Origin: Candidatus Sodaliphilus fimicaballi
GTDB lineage: Bacteria; Bacteroidota; Bacteroidia; Bacteroidales; Muribaculaceae
Reading direction: 5' to 3'
Length of the DNA: 5,339 nt
Assembly (NCBI GenBank): GCA_018065165.1
Contig: JAGHTV010000527.1
Coordinates: 1 to 5,339 of the forward strand
Shown here piece by piece: positions 5,309-5,339 of this stretch. The notes below the pieces were generated by a model that had not been told where the DNA came from, did no database searches, and saw only the letters and a list, made by a program, of their open reading frames with translations. Numbering within the stretch: the first letter of the stretch is position 1; every line of letters begins with the position of its first letter. A program made the translations under genes and the position numbers.

Positions 5309-5339
5309 CTTAACCTTTTAAACGGTAATATTATTATCC
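5309..5339 (-). other. Upstream edge of thrC, possible end of a preceding gene
   Basis: The 31 bases before thrC are AT-rich and contain no TAnnTTTG element. Two frames stay open from the edge: one in frame with thrC ends in TAA 9 bases before the GTG, the other ends in a TGA that overlaps it as GTGA. Either would fit the 3' end of an upstream operon gene, but 31 bases are too few to identify one, and the stretch may equally be non-coding leader. Confidence 0.3.

Overview
The window reads as chromosomal DNA of a gut-type Bacteroidales bacterium, most likely near Prevotellaceae or Muribaculaceae. The clues are two promoters with the Bacteroidetes -7 element TAnnTTTG (both read TATCTTTG), A-rich leaders without a strong Shine-Dalgarno, a secreted protein ending in a short tail like a type IX secretion (T9SS) sorting signal, a BspA-like leucine-rich-repeat protein ending in a dockerin-like module, and a Bacteroidales-type threonine synthase. 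The family assignment is inference; the promoter and protein features are visible.

Left part, + strand: the 3' part of a family 2 glycosyltransferase (2-787, cut by the window edge), followed 5 bases later by a GNAT acetyltransferase (793-1305). The two probably share a transcript. A new promoter (1314-1343) lies directly after the GNAT stop and drives a monocistronic gene for an exported DUF4465 protein with a T9SS-like tail (1399-2226). That gene uses serine codons very differently from the genes before it.

Middle: a 230-base convergent intergenic region (2227-2456) holds an unusual cluster of a 9-bp GC-rich palindrome, a perfect 10-bp AT-rich inverted repeat and a degenerate CGTGAT-CTG tandem. 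It does not look like an ordinary terminator and is the least explained part of the window. It may be a dispersed intergenic repeat element.

Right part, - strand: threonine synthase thrC (5308-4001, GTG start) ends in a textbook intrinsic terminator (3978-3946). A separate promoter (3922-3894) then drives a secreted 467-residue LRR_5/BspA-like protein with a C-terminal dockerin-like module (3860-2457). The LRR part is strongly AT-rich (about 30% GC by hand count over 2941-3120), while the dockerin end is about 48% GC (2461-2640). This suggests a mosaic gene.

The genes do not form one pathway: glycan assembly plus an acetyltransferase, two exported proteins of unknown ligand, and a housekeeping amino-acid gene. 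I see no defence system, CRISPR array, transposase, tRNA or rRNA. I cannot support a claim of a new multi-gene system; the best leads are the intergenic repeat cluster and the mosaic LRR-dockerin gene.
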